The notes under the pieces were generated by a model that was given only the letters and a program-made list of their open reading frames with translations, ran no database searches and was not told the origin of the DNA. A stretch of DNA of 64,000 nt from positions 124,001 through 188,000 of the forward strand of contig NZ_CP027707.1 of NCBI RefSeq assembly GCF_003850345.1, in the 5' to 3' direction. Numbering within the stretch: position 1 is the first letter of the stretch; the number at the start of each line of letters is the position of its first letter. This DNA is from Pseudomonas chlororaphis subsp. piscium (GTDB lineage: Bacteria > Pseudomonadota > Gammaproteobacteria > Pseudomonadales > Pseudomonadaceae). The translations under genes were made by a program, and so were the position numbers. This document shows, one piece after another, positions 46,482 to 55,780 of this stretch.

Positions 46482-47399
46482 ATGCAACTCCCGGACATGA
46501 ACCTTCTGGTCGCCCTCGACGCCCTGCTCGACGAGGGCAGCGTGGTCGGCGCGGCGCGGCGCATGAACCTCAGCCCGGCGGCCATGAGCCGGACCCTCAC
46601 GCGGATCCGCGAGGCGCTGGGCGACCCGATCCTGGTACGCGCCGGCCGTGGCTTGGTGCCCACGCCCAAGGCCCTGGAACTGCGCGGCCAGGTACGCGAC
46701 CTGGTGGAGCAGGCGGCGCTGGTGTTCCGCTCTGGCGATCAGGTTGACCTCAGCACCCTGCGTCGGCGCTTCAATGTGCGCGCCAACGACTTCTTCGTCG
46801 GCGTCTATGGCGGCCGCCTGATCGACACCCTGGAGCGCCAGGCGCCCCATTGCGAACTGCGTTTCGTCCCCGAAGGCGATGGCGACGACGAGGCCCTGCG
46901 CGAAGGGCGGATCGACCTGCGCATCAGCAACACCCGGCCGCTGACCCCGGAAGTGAAGGTGCAGAACCTGTTTTCCACCACCTTCGTCGGTCTGGTGCGC
47001 GAGCATCATCCGTTGCTCGACGAGGAGATCACCGCCGAGCGTTTTGCCGCCTTTCCGCACATCAGCATGTCCCGGCGCGGCATTGCCCGCGGGCCGATCG
47101 ACGTGGCGCTTGGCGACCTGGGCCTGGAACGCCGGGTGCCGCTGATCGCGCCGAGCTTCCATGCCGCGATGTTCATGCTGCCGGATTCGGACCTGATCCT
47201 GCCGGTGCCCAAGGAAACCCTGCTCAGCGTGTCGCGCCTGGGGCTGCACCTGCGCTCCTTCGTCTTGCCGATTCCCTTGCCGACCCTGGTACTGACCCAG
47301 GCCTGGCACCCGCGCTACGACAAGGACCCGGCGCACAAATGGTTCCGCGAGACCCTGCGCGCCTCCTGCAACGAAACCTGGCGCGCCGCCCAGCCCTGA
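46482..47399 (+). CDS. LysR-family transcriptional regulator
   Basis: About 305 aa. N-terminal winged HTH (SVVGAARRMNLSPAAMSRTLTRI) followed by the usual IREALGDPILVRAGRG and a LysR substrate domain. The ATG at 46482 gives the standard start MQLPDMNLL; a GTG nine bases upstream is less likely. It is placed after the transporter operon on the same strand, and next to an efflux module. Its target cannot be told from sequence; either neighbour is possible. Confidence 0.92.
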   Translation: MQLPDMNLLVALDALLDEGSVVGAARRMNLSPAAMSRTLTRIREALGDPILVRAGRGLVPTPKALELRGQVRDLVEQAALVFRSGDQVDLSTLRRRFNVRANDFFVGVYGGRLIDTLERQAPHCELRFVPEGDGDDEALREGRIDLRISNTRPLTPEVKVQNLFSTTFVGLVREHHPLLDEEITAERFAAFPHISMSRRGIARGPIDVALGDLGLERRVPLIAPSFHAAMFMLPDSDLILPVPKETLLSVSRLGLHLRSFVLPIPLPTLVLTQAWHPRYDKDPAHKWFRETLRASCNETWRAAQP

Positions 47400-47415
47400 A
47401 AACACCCAATATCCC

Positions 47416-47520
47416 GTAGGAGCGAGGCTTGCCCGCGATAGGCACGCCACGGTTAACCTGCTGCACCGCGTTATCGTTCATCGCGGGCAAGTCGGATCGC
47501 CGCCCGCTCGCTCCTACAGG
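47416..47520. repeat. REP-like inverted pair (REPIN), first type
   Basis: Opens with 'gtaggagcgaggcttgcccg' and closes with the inverted copy ending 'cgctcgctcctacagg'; 'cgcgggcaag' is repeated in the interior. Same family as 42256-42325. Confidence 0.82.
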
Positions 47521-47540
47521 GTTACAGAGCACCACAACCC

Positions 47541-47704
47541 CTGTAGCCGCTGCCGAGCAACGCGAGGCTGTGAACGAGGTGGGTGGCATTCCGACTTAGC
47601 CCTCGCCTGGCAGCGACCGCGATTGGCCTGTTGGATCAGGTCGCCTGGTTTTGCGACGGCTGCGCCGCCGATCGCAGCCTCGCGTTGCTCGGCAGCGGCT
47701 ACAA
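47541..47704. repeat. Imperfect inverted repeat element, second type
   Basis: Opens 'ctgtagccgctgccgagcaa' with 'cgcgaggctg', closes 'cagcctcgcgttgctcggca' plus 'gcggctaca'. The outer about 28 bp are near-perfect inverted copies. Related to 46265-46405. Confidence 0.8.
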
Positions 47705-47814
47705 GCCATCCAATCGTTGTGTCTGATGCACTTATAAGCTGTCGATAAGTCAGTTTTCGTCAGCTGTCGGGCTTTTTAAACTGCTTCGGTATTTCTATCG
47801 GAGTCCTTCCCTTC

Positions 47815-49359
47815 ATGAGTTCCCTCGCCGTGGCTGTGCCGGCACCCGTTGAAGTGGCCAGCAAACCGGCAGCTGTCAGCCCCGCGGTCTTCGGCCCGCG
47901 AATCATCATCGGCCTGCTCGGCGTATTGCTGGCTGTGCTGGTGTCGGGCCTCAACGAGATGGTGACCAAGATCGCCCTGGCCGATATCCGTGGCGCCCTG
48001 GCCATCGGCTACGACGAAGGCACCTGGCTGGTGGCCAGCTACACCGCCACGTCGGTGGCAGCCATGGCCTTCGCGCCCTGGTGTTCGGTGACCTTCTCGC
48101 TGCGCCGTTTCACCCTCTGCGCCATCGCCCTGTTCACCTTGCTGGGCGTGCTCTGTCCGTTCGCCCCGAATTACCAAAGCCTGTTGCTGCTGCGCACCGT
48201 GCAAGGCCTGGCCGGCGGCGCGTTGCCGCCGATGCTGATGACCGTGGCCCTGCGGTTCCTGCCGGCCAACGTCAAGCTCTACGGCCTGGCCGGCTATGCC
48301 CTGACCGCCACCTTCGGCCCGAGCCTGGGCACGCCGCTGGCCGCCCTGTGGACCGAATACGTCGGCTGGCAGTGGGCGTTCTGGCAGGTGGTGGCGCCCT
48401 GCTTGCTGGCGATGCTCGCGGTGGCCTACGGCCTGCCCCAGGACCCGCTGCGCCTGGAGCGTCTCAAGGCCTTCAACTGGCGTGGCCTGCTGCTGGGGTT
48501 TCCGGCGATCTGCATGCTGGTGATCGGCATCCTGCAGGGCAACCGCCTGGACTGGTTCGGCTCGCCGCTGATCTGCCTGCTGCTGGGGGGCGGCGCGTTG
48601 TTGCTGGTGCTGTTCCTGATCAACGAATGGTCGCAGCCGATCCCGTTCTTCAAGTTGCAGATGCTTGGCATCCGCAACCTGTCGTTCGCCCTGCTGACCC
48701 TGGCCGGGGTGCTGGTGGTACTGACCGCGGTGATCATCATTCCGTCCAGCTTCCTGGCCCAGGTCCAGGGCTACCGGCCGTTGCAGACCGCCCCGGTGAT
48801 GCTGGTGATGGCCCTGCCGCAACTGATCGCGCTGCCGCTGGTGGCGGCCCTGTGCAACCTGCGCTGGGTCGATTGCCGCTGGGTGCTGGGCATCGGCCTG
48901 ACGATGCTGGTGCTGTCGTGCCTGGGCGGCACGCAACTGACCTCGGCGTGGATCCGCGACGATTTCTACGTGCTGCAACTGCTGCAGATCTTCGGCCAGC
49001 CGATGGCGGTGCTGCCGCTGCTGATGCTCTCCACCGGCAGTATCCAGCCGATCGAGGGGCCGTTCGCTTCCGCCTGGTTCAACACCGTGAAAGGCCTGGC
49101 GGCGGTGATCGCCACCGGCGTGCTGGATGCCCTGACCACCCACCGCCTGCACTTTCACTCGACCATGCTGGTGGACAGCCTCGGCAACTCGCCGCTGAGC
49201 GCCATCGACGCCAGCAACCTCGCCCAGCGCTTGCACCGCCAGGCCGTGGTGCTGACCTCCGCCGACCTCTACTACGTCATGGCTGGCGTGGCGGCGGCCC
49301 TGATCCTGCTGATTTTCTGGCTGCCGACGCGGATCTATCCGCCACGCGCGCCGACTTGA
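47815..49359 (+). CDS. MFS transporter, DHA2/EmrB type
   Basis: 514 aa, about 14 membrane helices. The first helix follows a 25-residue proline/alanine-rich N-terminus; the DHA2-type signature region appears in LRTVQGLAGGALPPMLMTVAL and TATFGPSLGTPLAALW. It is followed by an HlyD adaptor (25 bp gap) and an outer-membrane factor, so it works as the inner-membrane pump of an EmrAB-TolC-like tripartite exporter. The classical charged motif in loop 2-3 is weak (SVTFSLRRFTL), and the ORF has acidic and polar residues in helices 1 and 4 that could bind protons. Substrate unknown. Confidence 0.9.
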   Translation: MSSLAVAVPAPVEVASKPAAVSPAVFGPRIIIGLLGVLLAVLVSGLNEMVTKIALADIRGALAIGYDEGTWLVASYTATSVAAMAFAPWCSVTFSLRRFTLCAIALFTLLGVLCPFAPNYQSLLLLRTVQGLAGGALPPMLMTVALRFLPANVKLYGLAGYALTATFGPSLGTPLAALWTEYVGWQWAFWQVVAPCLLAMLAVAYGLPQDPLRLERLKAFNWRGLLLGFPAICMLVIGILQGNRLDWFGSPLICLLLGGGALLLVLFLINEWSQPIPFFKLQMLGIRNLSFALLTLAGVLVVLTAVIIIPSSFLAQVQGYRPLQTAPVMLVMALPQLIALPLVAALCNLRWVDCRWVLGIGLTMLVLSCLGGTQLTSAWIRDDFYVLQLLQIFGQPMAVLPLLMLSTGSIQPIEGPFASAWFNTVKGLAAVIATGVLDALTTHRLHFHSTMLVDSLGNSPLSAIDASNLAQRLHRQAVVLTSADLYYVMAGVAAALILLIFWLPTRIYPPRAPT

Positions 49360-49384
49360 ACGTTCACTGAGACAGAAGGTTTTT

Positions 49385-50443
49385 ATGACGATCCCTATCA
49401 AACACAAAATCGCCGTCAGCGTGGCGGCGGTCGCGGTCCTTGGCGTGCTGGTGTACCTGGTCACCGGCAAGGCCACCGAGCAGACCACCAACGACGCCTT
49501 CGTGAGCGCCGACTACACCCTGGTGGCCCCGCGCGTGGCGGGTTTCATCAAGGAAGTGCTGGTGGAAGACAACCAGCGGGTCAAGGCCGGCCAGCTGTTG
49601 GCGTTGATCGACGATCGCGACCTGCGCGCCGCGGCCCAGGCGGCGGACGCCGAAACCCTGGTGGCCAAGGCGCAGCTGCAGAACGCCCGCGCCACCCTCG
49701 ACCGGCAAAGCTCGGTGATCGCCCAGGCCCAGGCCTCGGTGGTGGCTGCGCGGGCGGAAATGGCCTTCGCCGAACATGAACTGAACCGCTACAACCACCT
49801 GGCCGGGGTCGGCGCCGGCACCGTGCAGAATGCCCAGCAGGCCAAGACCCGCATCGACCAGGCCAGCGCGCGGCTGGCCACGGCCACCGCGGCGCTGGCG
49901 GCGGAACGCAAGCAGGTGGAGATTCTCACCGCCCAGCGCGACGCCGCCGAGGGTGGGCTGAAGCGCGCCCAGGCTGCCCTGGAAATGGCCAGCTACGAGC
50001 TGTCCTACACGCGCATCGTCGCGCCGGTGGACGGCATGGTCGGCGAGCGCGCGGTGCGGGTCGGCGCCTACGTCACGCCGGGCAGCAAGATCCTCGCCGT
50101 GGTGCCGCTGGAGCAGGCCTATGTGGTGGCCAACTTCCAGGAAACCCAGCTGGCCCGCATGCACCCCGGGCAGCCGGTCGCGGTGCGGGTCGACAGCCTG
50201 GACGGCGAAACCCTGCGCGGCCGGGTCGAGAGCCTGGCGCCGGCCACCGGGGTGACCTTCGCCGCGGTCAAGCCGGACAACGCCACCGGCAACTTCACCA
50301 AGGTGGTGCAGCGCATTCCGGTGAAGATCCTGCTGGAGCCCGGCCAGCCCATGGCCGAGCGCCTGCGGGTCGGGATGTCGGTGGAAGCGAGCGTCGATAC
50401 CCTGGGCAAGGCCAGCTCCGTGCGTGAGGTGGCGAAGCGATGA
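49385..50443 (+). CDS. HlyD/EmrA-family membrane fusion protein
   Basis: 352 aa. One N-terminal membrane helix (about 9-28), a lipoyl half (FVSADYTLVAPRVAGFIKEV), a coiled-coil hairpin (about 75-190), second lipoyl half (YTRIVAPVDGMVGERAVRVG) and a beta-barrel. It links the MFS pump to the outer-membrane factor. The stop overlaps the next start by four bases. Confidence 0.92.
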   Translation: MTIPIKHKIAVSVAAVAVLGVLVYLVTGKATEQTTNDAFVSADYTLVAPRVAGFIKEVLVEDNQRVKAGQLLALIDDRDLRAAAQAADAETLVAKAQLQNARATLDRQSSVIAQAQASVVAARAEMAFAEHELNRYNHLAGVGAGTVQNAQQAKTRIDQASARLATATAALAAERKQVEILTAQRDAAEGGLKRAQAALEMASYELSYTRIVAPVDGMVGERAVRVGAYVTPGSKILAVVPLEQAYVVANFQETQLARMHPGQPVAVRVDSLDGETLRGRVESLAPATGVTFAAVKPDNATGNFTKVVQRIPVKILLEPGQPMAERLRVGMSVEASVDTLGKASSVREVAKR

Positions 50444-51909
50444 GTCGTCTGCTCCAGCCGGTATTTGTCTTGAGCCTGTTGTCCCTGGCCGCCTGTACTG
50501 TCGGCCCGGATTTCCAGCGCCCCGAAGGGCCGCGGGTCGAGGCCTGGGCCACTGCGCAAAAGGCCGCGCCGAGCCAGGTAGTGACCAGCCCCCTGGACGA
50601 GCGCTGGTGGGATGTATTCAAGGATCCGCAGCTGTCGGCCCTGAGCCGGCGCGTGCTGACCGACAACCTCGATCTGCAACTGGCCACCAGCCGCCTGCAA
50701 CAGAGCCGCGCGGCGCGCCAGGTGATCACCGCCGAGCGTTATCCGAGCAGCAGCGCCAGCGGCGGCTATGCGCGTAAACGCAACAGCGGCGAAGGCTTGA
50801 ACGATCCTTCGGGTCACGAGGGCAAGTCTGCCTTCAACCTGTGGGACGCCGGCTTCTCGGCTTCCTGGGAGCTGGATTTCTGGGGTCGCGTGCGGCGTGA
50901 AACCGAGGCCGCTGACGCGACCCTGGAAGTCGCGGAAAACGACCGGCGCGGGGTGTTGTTGTCGGTGCTGGCCGAGACCGCCCAGGACTACATCCAGCTG
51001 CGCGGCGTGCAGAGCACCCGGGCGGTGACCGAGCAGAACCTCGACGTCGCCCGCCACAGCCTCAAGCTCTCGCAGCTGCGCCTGGCCGACGGTGTGGCCA
51101 CCGACCTGGACGTCGCCGAAGCCGCTGCGCAGGTGGCGACCATCGAGTCGCAACTGCCGGCCTTGCAGCAGCGCCAGGCGCAACTGATCAACGCTTTGAG
51201 CCTGCTGATGGGCGAGCCGCCCCAGGCCCTGCACGCCGAACTCGCGGCGGACGGGCCGGTGCCGCAAACCCCGAGCCAGGTCGCCATCGGCCTGCCGTCG
51301 CAACTGGCCGAACGCCGCCCGGACATCCGCCAGGCCGAAGCCCGCCTGCATGCCGCCACCGCCAGCATCGGCGTGGCCAAGGGCGACTTTTATCCGCGCA
51401 TCACCCTGTCGGGCAACTTCGGCTCCCAGGCCATGCAGCTGTCGGACTTCGGCTCCTGGGGCTCGCGCCAGTTCGGCATCGGCCCGCAGTTCAGCCTGCC
51501 GCTGTTCGACGGCGGCCGCCTGCGCGGCATGCTGCATCTGCGCGAAGCCCAGCAGCAGGAAGCGGCCGTTGCCTACCAGCAGACCGTGCTGCGCGCCTGG
51601 CATGAAATCGACGACCAGCTGACCCGCTACAACAGCAGCCAGCTGCGCCGCGACAGCCTCGCCGAGGCCGTGCGGCAAAACCAGATCGCCCTGCGCACCG
51701 CGCAACAGCAGTACGTCGAAGGCGTGGTGGACTTCGTCAACGTCCTCACCGTCCAGGGCGCCCTGCTCGCCACCCAGGAACAACTGGTGGAAAGCTCGAC
51801 CGGCGTTTCCCTGGCCATGGTCGGCCTGTACAAGGCGCTGGGTGGCGGCTGGGAGTCGGTGTATCCGTTGGCTAGCGCGGATTCTGCAAAAACACCACAT
51901 ACCCCCTGA
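50440..51909 (+). CDS. NodT/OprM-type outer-membrane factor lipoprotein
   Basis: 489 aa. A lipoprotein signal with lipobox LAAC (cysteine 19), then two OEP repeats: SRLQQSRAARQVITAERYPS and the family pattern LPSQLAERRPDIRQAEARLHAA, SFGVAKGDFYP-like SIGVAKGDFYPRITLSG. It forms the channel of the efflux system. The ATG overlaps the adaptor stop (ATGA). Its last 38 bp overlap the 3' end of the convergent gene at 51872-52591. Confidence 0.93.
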   Translation: MSRLLQPVFVLSLLSLAACTVGPDFQRPEGPRVEAWATAQKAAPSQVVTSPLDERWWDVFKDPQLSALSRRVLTDNLDLQLATSRLQQSRAARQVITAERYPSSSASGGYARKRNSGEGLNDPSGHEGKSAFNLWDAGFSASWELDFWGRVRRETEAADATLEVAENDRRGVLLSVLAETAQDYIQLRGVQSTRAVTEQNLDVARHSLKLSQLRLADGVATDLDVAEAAAQVATIESQLPALQQRQAQLINALSLLMGEPPQALHAELAADGPVPQTPSQVAIGLPSQLAERRPDIRQAEARLHAATASIGVAKGDFYPRITLSGNFGSQAMQLSDFGSWGSRQFGIGPQFSLPLFDGGRLRGMLHLREAQQQEAAVAYQQTVLRAWHEIDDQLTRYNSSQLRRDSLAEAVRQNQIALRTAQQQYVEGVVDFVNVLTVQGALLATQEQLVESSTGVSLAMVGLYKALGGGWESVYPLASADSAKTPHTP

Positions 51910-52591
51910 ACCACGGGCTGTCTTTCAGATAGTCCGGTTCCTGCCATTCGCCGCCCTGGATCAAGCCCACCTTGAACGGCAGGCCCATGCGGTCGAGGCG
52001 GGGCAGGTAGGCGGCGTAGTTGGGAATGCTGTGGCGGCCCTGGTAGGTCTGCACCACCACTTCGTCGACGATGCCCTTGAGGCCGGCGATGGCCTCGGGG
52101 TTGGCGTTGCTGCTCCAGTCCATCAGGCCGGTGATGCTCAGGCGGTATTGCGCGGGCAGGCGCTGGCGCAGGTCGCGCAGGAAACTGCTGTATTCGTCGA
52201 GGTAGCGGGTGCGGGCGTCGAAATCGATCTGGATGCCGACCACCGGGTTGCCCGCCTGCTGCCAGCGCTGCACCTGGCCCAGCAGTTGGCTGTAGACCGG
52301 CTCCGGCCAGTGCAGGGTGTGGGCGCGGTAGACCACCCAGACCTCGCCCTGGCGCAGGCGCGGAATGGCCATGCCCTGGGCGATGAAGTGCACGTTGCCG
52401 CTCGGGTCGCGACGCGAGCGGCTGATCTGCCCTTGCAGGATGTACAGGGTCTTGGCCTGGTTCAGCACCGGCTGTGGAGCGACGCCGCTCCACAGCCAGA
52501 AGGCCTGGTGGTCGCGGGCGTCGACCGCCGCCTGGGCACTGCCGGTCAGCAACAGCCAGACCGGCAGCAGGCATCGCCAGAAGCTGGCCAT
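51872..52591 (-). CDS. Secreted DUF3142-like protein
   Basis: 239 aa with a signal peptide (about 1-21, ending GSAQA). The body fits a TIM-barrel-like DUF3142 domain: VVGIQIDFDARTRYLDEY and LSITGLMDWSS, strands with carboxylates at their ends as in glycoside hydrolase relatives, then VVVQTYQGRHS. No proven function. The start at 52591 places ATG directly before the signal peptide; the frame stays open upstream in the next gene. Two bases separate it from that gene's stop, so they form a unit. Its last 38 bp overlap the OMF gene. Confidence 0.82.
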   Translation of the reverse strand: MASFWRCLLPVWLLLTGSAQAAVDARDHQAFWLWSGVAPQPVLNQAKTLYILQGQISRSRRDPSGNVHFIAQGMAIPRLRQGEVWVVYRAHTLHWPEPVYSQLLGQVQRWQQAGNPVVGIQIDFDARTRYLDEYSSFLRDLRQRLPAQYRLSITGLMDWSSNANPEAIAGLKGIVDEVVVQTYQGRHSIPNYAAYLPRLDRMGLPFKVGLIQGGEWQEPDYLKDSPWFRGYVVFLQNPR

Positions 52592-52593
52592 GC

Positions 52594-54756
52594 TTACCAG
52601 TAGTACTGCAGCGACTTGCTCCACTGGGTGTCGGCGAAGGTGCCTTTGAGCTGGCGGAACCAGGCTTTGCGCACCGCCGGTTCGACGTCCTTGCCACCAC
52701 AACGGTTGTTGCCCGACGACGCATAGCAATTGATCGCGCGGTACAGGGCGTAGGCGCGGTCGTTGCGTGGTGCCTTGGTGTTGGCGATCACCTGCTTGTA
52801 GCCCTCGAGGCGGGAGAACAGTTCACCCTTGAAGGCCGTTGGCGTGCCGCCCAGGGACGGGCTGTCGGGCTGGCGATCCAGGGGCATGCCGTCCAGGCCG
52901 TTGCGCAGGATGAACTCACCGAGGCAGTTCAGGCCTTGCGGGTTTTTTCCATCCTTCTCCAGGGCCGCCGCGGTTTGCGTGATGCTCGGGCAGGCGTAGC
53001 CGGACTCGGCCGCATCACCGCTCCACTGGAACAGGGTGAGCGACGGGCCATCGCTGTAGACGGCACCCAGGCTGTAGCCGAGTTTGTCCTCGGATACGCT
53101 AGCGGGAAGCTGCTTGAGGTCGCTGGCGAAGGCCGCGTACTGGCTGCGCATCAGGTCCTTGTAGAGCAGCACGAATTGCGCGGTGTTGCGCTCGACCGGG
53201 TCGGTGGCCTGGCCGATCTGCTGGCGTAGCAGATCGGCGCCAGCCACATGGCGCAGCAGGATAAAGCGCACCTGTGGACTTTTGATCGGCGAGTCGGCGG
53301 CGAATACCTTGGCCAGTTGCTGGTTGCGTTCGTAGTTCATCGCCAGGGCCAGCTCCAGCTGTTCCCGTTGCAAGGGTTGCTTGGCCAGGGGCAGCAGTTG
53401 CAGCCACAGGGCCTGGGCGCCAGCCCTGTCGTTCTTCGCTTCCAGGGCCAGGCCGCGCAGGGTCTGCTGGCTGAAGGCGAGGTAGTCGAGGTGGGCGGGC
53501 AGCTCGCTGGGCAGCAGTTTCAGCGCGGCGTCCGGGTTGTTGTCCACATACAGGGCAAAGGCCGCCAGCAGGTAGTCGTGCAGCGCCGGTTGCCCGGCGA
53601 ATGCCGCCTTCTGTTGCTGCAAGGCCTCGCGGGTCAGCCGAGGCTCGGGCTGCTCGCGCATCCACATCAGGTCGTTGACCGCCAGCAACAGCGGGGTGCC
53701 GACCGGGTTGTGGTTGACCATCAGCAGCTTGGTGTCGACTTCTTCCACCAGATCGTTCAGCGACAGGTTGCGCTGCTCGTCCTTGGCCTGGGTCATCTGC
53801 CAGGCGTAGTCGGCGGCCAGCTTGTCCGGATTGCCGTCCAGCCAGTGCACCCGGCGCAGCAGGCCCTTGGCCGAAGCGGCGTAGGCGCCCTGTGGATAAG
53901 TTTGCAGGTAGGCGTCGAAGCCGTTTTCGGCCTGTTGCAGCAGCGACTTATCCACATGCTCGAGCGCGGGCATGCCGTATTCGTCGAAGGCGTTCTGCTG
54001 CGCATTGTTGAGGGTGCTGCGGGCGTTCATGTACAGCGCGGTTTCTTTCAGCCAGGCATTCGGGCTGTCCTTGAGGCTGGCGAACGCTGCGTCGGCCTCG
54101 CTGAAGCGCCCGCTGTAGAAGTCGCCGGCGGCTTGCAGATAAGTGGCGAAGCCTTTGCTCAGGGGTGTTTGCAGATTGGCCGGCACCAGGCTGGCCAGTT
54201 GTGGGCTTTCCCAGCTGCAGGCGGCGAGCAGCTTGACCCGGCTTTGCGCCAGCGCCTGGCGTTCGCTGGCCGGCAGGTCGGCGGCGATCAACTGGTCGAT
54301 GAAGGCCTGGGCGCTGGCGTCCGAGTTGCTGCGGCAGCGGCTGCCTTCGCCGGACAGGAATGCATCGCCGGCCGCTTGCGGGGTTTCGCGCACCACCTGC
54401 AAGGCTTCCAGGCGGCCGTTGAGGTCAGTGTCGTCCGTGGCAACTATGGGCTCGGAGCTGGACGGGGGGGACAGGTGCCACACGGGAAACGGCACCGGCC
54501 CATAACCTTCGGCCAGGTCGTCGGCGCCCAGCGCTTTCGGGGTCAGGGGCAAGGCACCGCTGTCGGCCAGCAACAGGCGCAGGTTCACCCGGCTGTCGTT
54601 GCCCGGGTTGAGAAACGGCAGGCTGCTGCAGCTATCGAGGTTGTTTTTGAGCAGGGTCCAGCGCGGATAACAGGAGTCGTCGGAGCTGGCCTGGGCCTGA
54701 TTGCAGAGGAGGGCGCCGAGCGCCAGCGTCAAAGACGACAAAAGACCGATACGCAT
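52594..54756 (-). CDS. Large secreted tetratricopeptide-like protein
   Basis: 720 aa with a signal peptide (about 1-23, ending NQAQA). Much of it is helical with TPR-like segments (e.g. KGFATYLQAAGDFYSGRFSEAD, ENGFDAYLQTYPQGAYAASAKGLL), the pattern that makes annotation tools call such proteins YfiO/BamD-like. It has four or more cysteines in the mature part (DSCYPRW, SRCRSN, AACSWE, NCYASS), consistent with periplasmic disulfides. It has no lipobox, so it differs from BamD. Function unknown; it is paired with the DUF3142-like gene. Divergent from the adaptor operon at 54998. Confidence 0.8.
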   Translation of the reverse strand: MRIGLLSSLTLALGALLCNQAQASSDDSCYPRWTLLKNNLDSCSSLPFLNPGNDSRVNLRLLLADSGALPLTPKALGADDLAEGYGPVPFPVWHLSPPSSSEPIVATDDTDLNGRLEALQVVRETPQAAGDAFLSGEGSRCRSNSDASAQAFIDQLIAADLPASERQALAQSRVKLLAACSWESPQLASLVPANLQTPLSKGFATYLQAAGDFYSGRFSEADAAFASLKDSPNAWLKETALYMNARSTLNNAQQNAFDEYGMPALEHVDKSLLQQAENGFDAYLQTYPQGAYAASAKGLLRRVHWLDGNPDKLAADYAWQMTQAKDEQRNLSLNDLVEEVDTKLLMVNHNPVGTPLLLAVNDLMWMREQPEPRLTREALQQQKAAFAGQPALHDYLLAAFALYVDNNPDAALKLLPSELPAHLDYLAFSQQTLRGLALEAKNDRAGAQALWLQLLPLAKQPLQREQLELALAMNYERNQQLAKVFAADSPIKSPQVRFILLRHVAGADLLRQQIGQATDPVERNTAQFVLLYKDLMRSQYAAFASDLKQLPASVSEDKLGYSLGAVYSDGPSLTLFQWSGDAAESGYACPSITQTAAALEKDGKNPQGLNCLGEFILRNGLDGMPLDRQPDSPSLGGTPTAFKGELFSRLEGYKQVIANTKAPRNDRAYALYRAINCYASSGNNRCGGKDVEPAVRKAWFRQLKGTFADTQWSKSLQYYW

Positions 54757-54997
54757 GAATTGTCCTTAATCCGAAACCATGGGAGCCGAAGGCCCAAGTG
54801 TGGCGCAAATCATACAGAAGGCGCTCGCGGGCATCTAAAATACCCACGCGACCCGATACAAGCCGCGCCGGGCAAGGGATCTATGCTGTCAGGCGGGCGC
54901 TCGATGCCTTTGTCGGGATTGATAAAGATGGTGGCCATTTGCTTGACGCTTGCGCTTGCTGTCTTAGACTCCGCCCATCCGTCAGGGAGTTACGGTT

Positions 54998-55780
54998 ATG
55001 CGGCGATTTCATGGATTGGGATTCGGATTGACCTGCCTGGTGTGCGTGGCCCAGGCGCAAACACCTGCACCAGACGATCCGCTACTGAATGACAATGCTG
55101 CCAGCGCCGCTGTAGCGAGCGGCAGCGAAGCGCGAGGGGTGCTGCGGGCCAAGGATCAGGCGGTATTGGCCGGCGAGCTGTCCGGGCGCATCGTCGAGTT
55201 GCCCTACAGCGAAGGCGAGTCCTTCAAGAAGGGCGACGTGCTGGCCCGCTTCGATTGCTCGGCCTACCAGGCCCAGCTCAATGCCGCTCAGGCCGCCAGC
55301 CGCGGCGCCAACGAAGAGCTGGCGCACAACCGCCAACTGGCCTCGCTCAACTCGGTCGGCCGCTTCGAAGTGGCGCGGGCCGCGGCCAAGGTCTCCGAGA
55401 CCCAGGCGCAATCCCAGGTCTATCAGGTGCAGGTCAAGCGTTGTAGCGTGGTCGCGCCGTTCGACGGGCAGGTGGTGGAGCGCAAGGTGCAACGCTACGA
55501 AAGCGTGACGGCCGGCTCGCCCTTGCTGGAAATCGTCGACAACCGTTCCCTGGAAATCCACCTGCTGGTGCCGTCGAGCTGGATGGGCAAGCTCAAGGCC
55601 GGGCAGACCTTCAGCTTCGTCCCCGATGAAACCGGCAAGCCGCTGGCCGCCACGGTCAAGCGCCTCGGCGCGCGGATCGACGAGGGCAGCCAGACGCTGT
55701 TGCTGGTGGCGGCCGTGCCCAATGCCGAGGGCCTGTTGGCAGGCATGAGCGGCACCGCGCGGTTCGCGGAGCTCAAGTGA
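54998..55780 (+). CDS. Secreted HlyD/RND-type adaptor, first gene of the LEPR-linked operon
   Basis: 260 aa with a signal peptide (about 1-20, ending CVAQAQ). Lipoyl-like halves at SGRIVELPYSEGESFKKGDV and VVAPFDGQVVERKVQ flank a helical hairpin (about 85-140), and a beta-barrel follows. It has the make-up of a periplasmic adaptor of an RND or ABC exporter, but no pump gene is adjacent, and it is short (most RND adaptors exceed 350 aa). It overlaps the next gene by four bases (GTGA), and that one overlaps the M50 gene by one, so the three are translationally coupled. Signal-peptide cleavage is expected; no lipobox. Confidence 0.9.
   Translation: MRRFHGLGFGLTCLVCVAQAQTPAPDDPLLNDNAASAAVASGSEARGVLRAKDQAVLAGELSGRIVELPYSEGESFKKGDVLARFDCSAYQAQLNAAQAASRGANEELAHNRQLASLNSVGRFEVARAAAKVSETQAQSQVYQVQVKRCSVVAPFDGQVVERKVQRYESVTAGSPLLEIVDNRSLEIHLLVPSSWMGKLKAGQTFSFVPDETGKPLAATVKRLGARIDEGSQTLLLVAAVPNAEGLLAGMSGTARFAELK

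Larger units (their letters stand above)
47400..47814. other. 415-bp gene-free stretch with two repeat elements
   Basis: Holds two inverted-repeat elements of different type (47416-47520 and 47541-47704, listed separately) and then about 110 bp before the MFS gene that must contain its promoter ('gataagtcagttttcgtcag' and a short AT-rich run). No gene seen. Confidence 0.75.
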
